DNA from: Rheinheimera tangshanensis
GTDB lineage: Bacteria; Pseudomonadota; Gammaproteobacteria; Enterobacterales; Alteromonadaceae
NCBI RefSeq assembly: GCF_014645135.1
Contig: NZ_BMLH01000002.1
Span: forward strand, 248,001 to 312,000
Direction of reading: 5' to 3'
DNA: 64,000 bases
This document shows, one piece after another, positions 60,650 through 64,000 of this stretch. The position numbers were made by a program, and so were the translations under genes. The number at the start of each line of letters is the position of its first letter. Position 1 is the stretch's first letter. The notes beneath the pieces were generated by a model. The model searched no databases and was not told the DNA's origin. It saw only the letters and a program-made list of their open reading frames with translations.

Positions 60650-61846
60650 ATGTCCCGGCTTTTGTCTGAACAGTTTTTGCAATTGGATTTATTGTTAGCC
60701 CGCTATCAGGCTTTCTGGCGCTTTAGCCCATTCCATTTCTCTGAGTTACCCTGGGGCCAAACTGCGTTAGCTGCCGCTTTACAACAACTTGGGACTGAGC
60801 AGAACGAGCGGTTGGAGCTGGATGAAAGCTATAGGCGCGACTATTTTTCGGTATTTTTCCCAGAGTTAAATCAAATCAGTGATTTTGAGCGGACAAGTTT
60901 TAATAACACAGGGTCGATACACACTGAACTACCATTCTGGTTTAGTCGTGATATTAAAGGGCGGAAATTAGAACAAATTCAGGCTTTTGCCACGCAGATG
61001 CAACAGGGGGACTTACCTGTACTGGAATGGTGTGCCGGTAAAGGCCATCTTGGACGCTGGCTTTGTTTTAGCCAGGAGCGCAAAGTCACCAGTCTGGAAT
61101 GGCAGGACGTCCTTTGTGCTGAAGGACAATTGCTGGCTGGACAACTCAAGCTGTCACAGCATTTTATTCAGGCAGATGTGTTAGTTGAGGAGACTGCAAA
61201 ACACCTCAATACTGACCAGCAGGTGGTAGCTTTGCATGCTTGTGGCGATTTGCACATCCGCTTATTGCAGCAGGCCAGCCGTGTGGGTACGACCCAACTA
61301 GATATAGTGCCTTGTTGTTACCATTTAATAGCGACTGAGCAGTATCAGGCTTTATCTATCCAGGCGCAGCAAAGTCGTTTGGGGCCATTGAGCCGGGATG
61401 AGCTGAAACTCGCTGTGCAGGCGCAGGTCACAGCTGGGGAACGGATAACACGCTTGCGCCAGACTGAAGTGCTGTGGCGTCTGGCTTATCAGGAACTATA
61501 TCAGGCGGTGCAAAAGGTAAAAGACTACCGGCCTTTGTCTTCTGTGCCTAAACATTGGTTTAGCGGCGAATTTAGTGCTTTTGCGTATTGGGCTGCTTCA
61601 GAGCACCAGTGGCAAATTCCGGTGGATACAAACTGGCAGTATTATCTGCAGCTTGGGCAGCAACGGCATGCTTTAGTGAAGAAAATGCAGCTGGTACGCT
61701 CTTTATTCCGGCCTTTACTGGAGCAGTGGCTGGTGCTGGACAGAGCCTTGTTTTTAGAGCAACAAGGTTACCAGGTGCAAGTGAAACAATTCTGCGACTA
61801 CCAACTCACCCCTCGTAATCTGATGATTAGTGCCAGCAAAAGCTAA
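60650..61846 (+). CDS. SAM-dependent methyltransferase, GSTCD/Methyltransf_32-like
   Basis: 398 residues. The central Rossmann methyltransferase has VLEWCAGKGHLGRWLCFSQE (SAM motif I), VTSLEWQDVLCAEGQ and VVALHACGDLHIRLLQQA. DIVPCCYHLI is the catalytic-looking CC motif typical of the class annotated as RNA-methyltransferase-like (METTL25/GSTCD). The target is unknown. The ATG at 60650 is preferred to the TTG six bases earlier. Its stop overlaps the convergent channel gene by 4 bases. Confidence 0.85.
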   Translation: MSRLLSEQFLQLDLLLARYQAFWRFSPFHFSELPWGQTALAAALQQLGTEQNERLELDESYRRDYFSVFFPELNQISDFERTSFNNTGSIHTELPFWFSRDIKGRKLEQIQAFATQMQQGDLPVLEWCAGKGHLGRWLCFSQERKVTSLEWQDVLCAEGQLLAGQLKLSQHFIQADVLVEETAKHLNTDQQVVALHACGDLHIRLLQQASRVGTTQLDIVPCCYHLIATEQYQALSIQAQQSRLGPLSRDELKLAVQAQVTAGERITRLRQTEVLWRLAYQELYQAVQKVKDYRPLSSVPKHWFSGEFSAFAYWAASEHQWQIPVDTNWQYYLQLGQQRHALVKKMQLVRSLFRPLLEQWLVLDRALFLEQQGYQVQVKQFCDYQLTPRNLMISASKS

Positions 61847-63045
61847 AGCTCTTGCCGGCCACCCAACCGCTGGAAAGTACTTAATGTGAACAAAGGTAAA
61901 GTTGCAAATAAAGTTTCGAAAATTTCAGCCTGAATTTGTTCGTAGTTCGCCCAGACTTTATCAGCACTGAAACAATAAATCTCCAGAGGTAAACCTACTT
62001 CGTTAGACTCCAGCTGACGCACCATCAGGGTCATATTCTGATTAATATGTGGGTTGTGTTGCAGCATCCACTTGGCGTAATAACGAAATAGTTTCAGATT
62101 GGTCAGGTGAGGCTGTTGTAATAACTCTTTGGCTATATCTGTTGTCAGAAAAGGTTGTAGTACAGTGTGCTGCATTAATTGCTGCTTTTCTGCCTCATCC
62201 AGAAAACCTATGCTGTGAATATCAATTTTGATGGCTCTTTTAATACGGCGTCCACCGGATTGCTGCATGCCACGCCAGTTTTTAAAGGAGTCTGAAATTA
62301 GCGCATAGGTCGGAATAGTAGTGATGGTATTATCCCAGTTCTGTACTTTGACCGTGGTTAGCGCGACTTCAATAACAGCACCATCTGCACCGTATTTGGG
62401 CATTTCAATCCAGTCACCCGTTGCGACCATTTTATTGGTGGCTAACTGAATACTGGCGACTAAACCTAAAATAGTGTCTTTAAACACCAGCAATAACACG
62501 GCAGTTAAAGCACCTAAGCCGCTGAGTAAATAGACAGGGGATTTGCCGAGTAAAGTGCTGAGGATTAATATACTTACGACAATAAAGTCGAGTAATTTGA
62601 GCACCTGAGCCAGGCCAAGGTAAGGCACATTACTTTGACGATCCACCGCACTGTAGATAGTGGTCGCAAAATTAATCAGGGCAGCAAAAGCCAGACCAGC
62701 AAAGCAGTACAGATAGATCCACAAACCTAAATGCACCGTGGCTTTGAAATCAGGCCAGTGCTGGAAAAATTGTTCGGCTGAGCTGATCAACACTACTGCG
62801 GGCACTAAATGTGCCAGATGACTGGCCAGCTGTAGTCGTTGTTTTTCAGTTTGATGTTGTAAGTCTCCATCGACTTTATCCAGCAGATGGGCGATAGCGG
62901 GTAACAAATAACGCCGTGCCAATGTAAACAGCAAGCTAAGTAACACTATGGCCAGCAGCACTCTGACCGCTAACATCAAAATATGCTCCGGAGCTAAATT
63001 CAAGCCAAAGTAGCTGGCAGCCTGCTGTAAATACAGATCTAACAT
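61843..63045 (-). CDS. Mechanosensitive channel, YbdG-type MscS family
   Basis: 400 residues. Five membrane segments precede the MscS pore helix region (SPVYLLSGLGALTAVLLLVF, KDTILGLVASIQLATNKMVA), then the beta domain starting GDWIEMPKYGADGAVIEVAL and TIPTYALISDSFKNWRGM. The extended C-terminal part (SGGRRIKRAIKIDIHSIGFL) distinguishes the YbdG/MscM group, which protects against mild osmotic downshock. It overlaps the acyltransferase gene upstream by 7 bases, forming an operon. Confidence 0.93.
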   Translation of the reverse strand: MLDLYLQQAASYFGLNLAPEHILMLAVRVLLAIVLLSLLFTLARRYLLPAIAHLLDKVDGDLQHQTEKQRLQLASHLAHLVPAVVLISSAEQFFQHWPDFKATVHLGLWIYLYCFAGLAFAALINFATTIYSAVDRQSNVPYLGLAQVLKLLDFIVVSILILSTLLGKSPVYLLSGLGALTAVLLLVFKDTILGLVASIQLATNKMVATGDWIEMPKYGADGAVIEVALTTVKVQNWDNTITTIPTYALISDSFKNWRGMQQSGGRRIKRAIKIDIHSIGFLDEAEKQQLMQHTVLQPFLTTDIAKELLQQPHLTNLKLFRYYAKWMLQHNPHINQNMTLMVRQLESNEVGLPLEIYCFSADKVWANYEQIQAEIFETLFATLPLFTLSTFQRLGGRQEL

Positions 63046-63962
63046 AAGGCGTTTTCCGCTCTGGCAGCCTGCGGCTGATGGTAAGCGCTAATCGCCTGAT
63101 CTTTTTTCAGCCAGCGTTGATTCAGCCAGTTTTGAAAGTTGATTCTGAAACCCTCGTCGTTGAAATAATCGCCGATAATCTGATGATCGACAGGCAGAAT
63201 TTCTACCAGCACCACCACACGTTTTAACCGACCACACAGCATATCCAAAGCGACATGACCCGGATTGTCAGGGTATAAAATGGTCACATCCAGTACTGAA
63301 TGAAACTGCTGCCCCATGCTGGCGAGGGTAAAAGCGATACCACCTGCTTTAGGCGGCAGTAAATGCCGGAATGGACTGCGCTTTTGCTTGTGTTTTTGTT
63401 CGGTAAAGCGGGTGCCTTCGACAAAGTTAATAATGGTGGTTGGGGTGTCTTTGAACTTTTCGCAGGATTTACGGGTGGTTTCTATATCCTTCCCTTTGAG
63501 TTCCGGCTTCTTCGCGACTTGTGCCTGGCTGTAGCGCTTCATAAAAGGCATATCTAAAGCCCAGGAGCCTGAACCAATAAAAGGCACCCATTTCAGCTCT
63601 TCTTTTAAAAAGAACTTAGGCTCCGGAATACGGTTTAATGCAAACTGACTCAGGACCGGAATATCTAACCAACTTTTATGATTGGAGATCAGCAAATACC
63701 AGCTGTCTTGTTTTAAATCAGCTACACCGCTGACTTGCCATTCCACTTTATTAAATAACTCCATCAAAGCTTTGTTATAACGCGACCAACCCCGGTAGGC
63801 CCAGTGGGCGGGTTTAGACCAGAAGGCTCTCGCTGTAGCATTAGGGGAGACTAATTTGGCTACACCAATCAGGGTTACAATACTGCCCCACAAGGCCAGA
63901 TTGCAGCTGAACAGCAAAAATGCCAAAGGGGCTTTGAGTACGACAGGTAACCAGTGCAGCAT
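63039..63962 (-). CDS. YihG-like lysophospholipid acyltransferase (PlsC superfamily)
   Basis: 307 residues. An N-terminal membrane segment (about 10-35) is followed by the acyltransferase motif H95-x4-D100 (LLISNHKSWLDIPVL), FFLKEELKWVPFIGSG, and the EGTRFT block near residue 202 with PPKAGGIAF. This matches YihG, a membrane acyltransferase that acylates lysophosphatidic acid or related lysolipids. The ATG is at 63962, 38 bases before the window end, and its own promoter may lie outside. The gene pair with a mechanosensitive channel links membrane lipid and tension functions. Confidence 0.9.
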   Translation of the reverse strand: MLHWLPVVLKAPLAFLLFSCNLALWGSIVTLIGVAKLVSPNATARAFWSKPAHWAYRGWSRYNKALMELFNKVEWQVSGVADLKQDSWYLLISNHKSWLDIPVLSQFALNRIPEPKFFLKEELKWVPFIGSGSWALDMPFMKRYSQAQVAKKPELKGKDIETTRKSCEKFKDTPTTIINFVEGTRFTEQKHKQKRSPFRHLLPPKAGGIAFTLASMGQQFHSVLDVTILYPDNPGHVALDMLCGRLKRVVVLVEILPVDHQIIGDYFNDEGFRINFQNWLNQRWLKKDQAISAYHQPQAARAENALC

Positions 63963-64000
63963 CAGCTCCGCTCTCCTTGTTTCAGCTCTGTTAATAACAC

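Noticed and set aside
1-64000. CRISPR arrays, tRNA/rRNA genes, prophage or complete insertion sequences
   Set aside because: Looked for regularly spaced short repeats, tRNA-like cloverleaf segments, integrase or transposase motifs; none were found.

Overview
The window is chromosomal DNA from a Gammaproteobacterium of the Alteromonadales/Rheinheimera type. This placement is inferred from gene content: arfA with an internal terminator, a ZapB-like coiled-coil gene next to zapA, NasR-type nitrate control, YbdG and YihG homologues, a Fur-boxed TonB receptor, and isoleucine/valine genes (ilvA, ilvE, ilvIH) scattered through the window. No rRNA, tRNA, CRISPR array, integrase or intact transposase was seen.

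Layout. 1-1109: 3' part of ilvA. 1267-5121: a small accessory patch with a visibly AT-rich orphan protein that may carry a nuclease-like C-terminus, REP-like direct repeats, a partial duplication of a HEPN gene, the intact HEPN gene, and a divergent two-gene wHTH-nucleotidyltransferase/HEPN module. 5227-7422: two small regulator/membrane-protein operons (XRE and PadR), each with clear palindromic operators. 7490-14820: an efflux module (membrane fusion protein, ABC ATPase, FtsX/MacB-like permease, NtrC-type regulator, histidine kinase). It lies between a decayed 3' fragment of ilvE (7522-7584) and the intact ilvE (14820-15812). 16146-19243: mostly secreted or membrane proteins of unknown role and an S41 peptidase-like protein.

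19480-29184: a nitrite assimilation regulon. It holds nirB-nirD-cobA-porin on the plus strand, a formate/nitrite channel gene with a fused PP2C phosphatase/Ser-Thr kinase on the minus strand, and nasR. Both operons have the same architecture: a sigma-54 type -24/-12 promoter, a hairpin at the very start of the leader, and then an intrinsic terminator before the first gene. This is what a NIT-ANTAR antiterminator such as NasR acts on in Klebsiella, so the regulon can be read as nitrogen-limitation initiation plus nitrate/nitrite-dependent antitermination.

29187-48626: housekeeping and surface functions. These include an FKBP isomerase, a siderophore receptor, an M14 peptidase, a DsbA/FrnE oxidoreductase, a beta-barrel protein, arfA, zapA, lipoproteins, an S9 peptidase, an MHYT hybrid kinase with an HD-GYP regulator, an M19 dipeptidase and small envelope proteins, with one candidate small RNA and one gene remnant. 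48707-54174: an FAD amine oxidase, a GNAT protein, a 125-bp tandem repeat, a divergent Nramp-like transporter and a CPA2 antiporter preceded by a long hairpin. 54237-56469: ilvIH. 56967-63962: a CnoX-like co-chaperone, an S1C-like protease overlapping an FHA membrane protein, a response regulator, a methyltransferase, a YbdG-type channel and a YihG-type acyltransferase.
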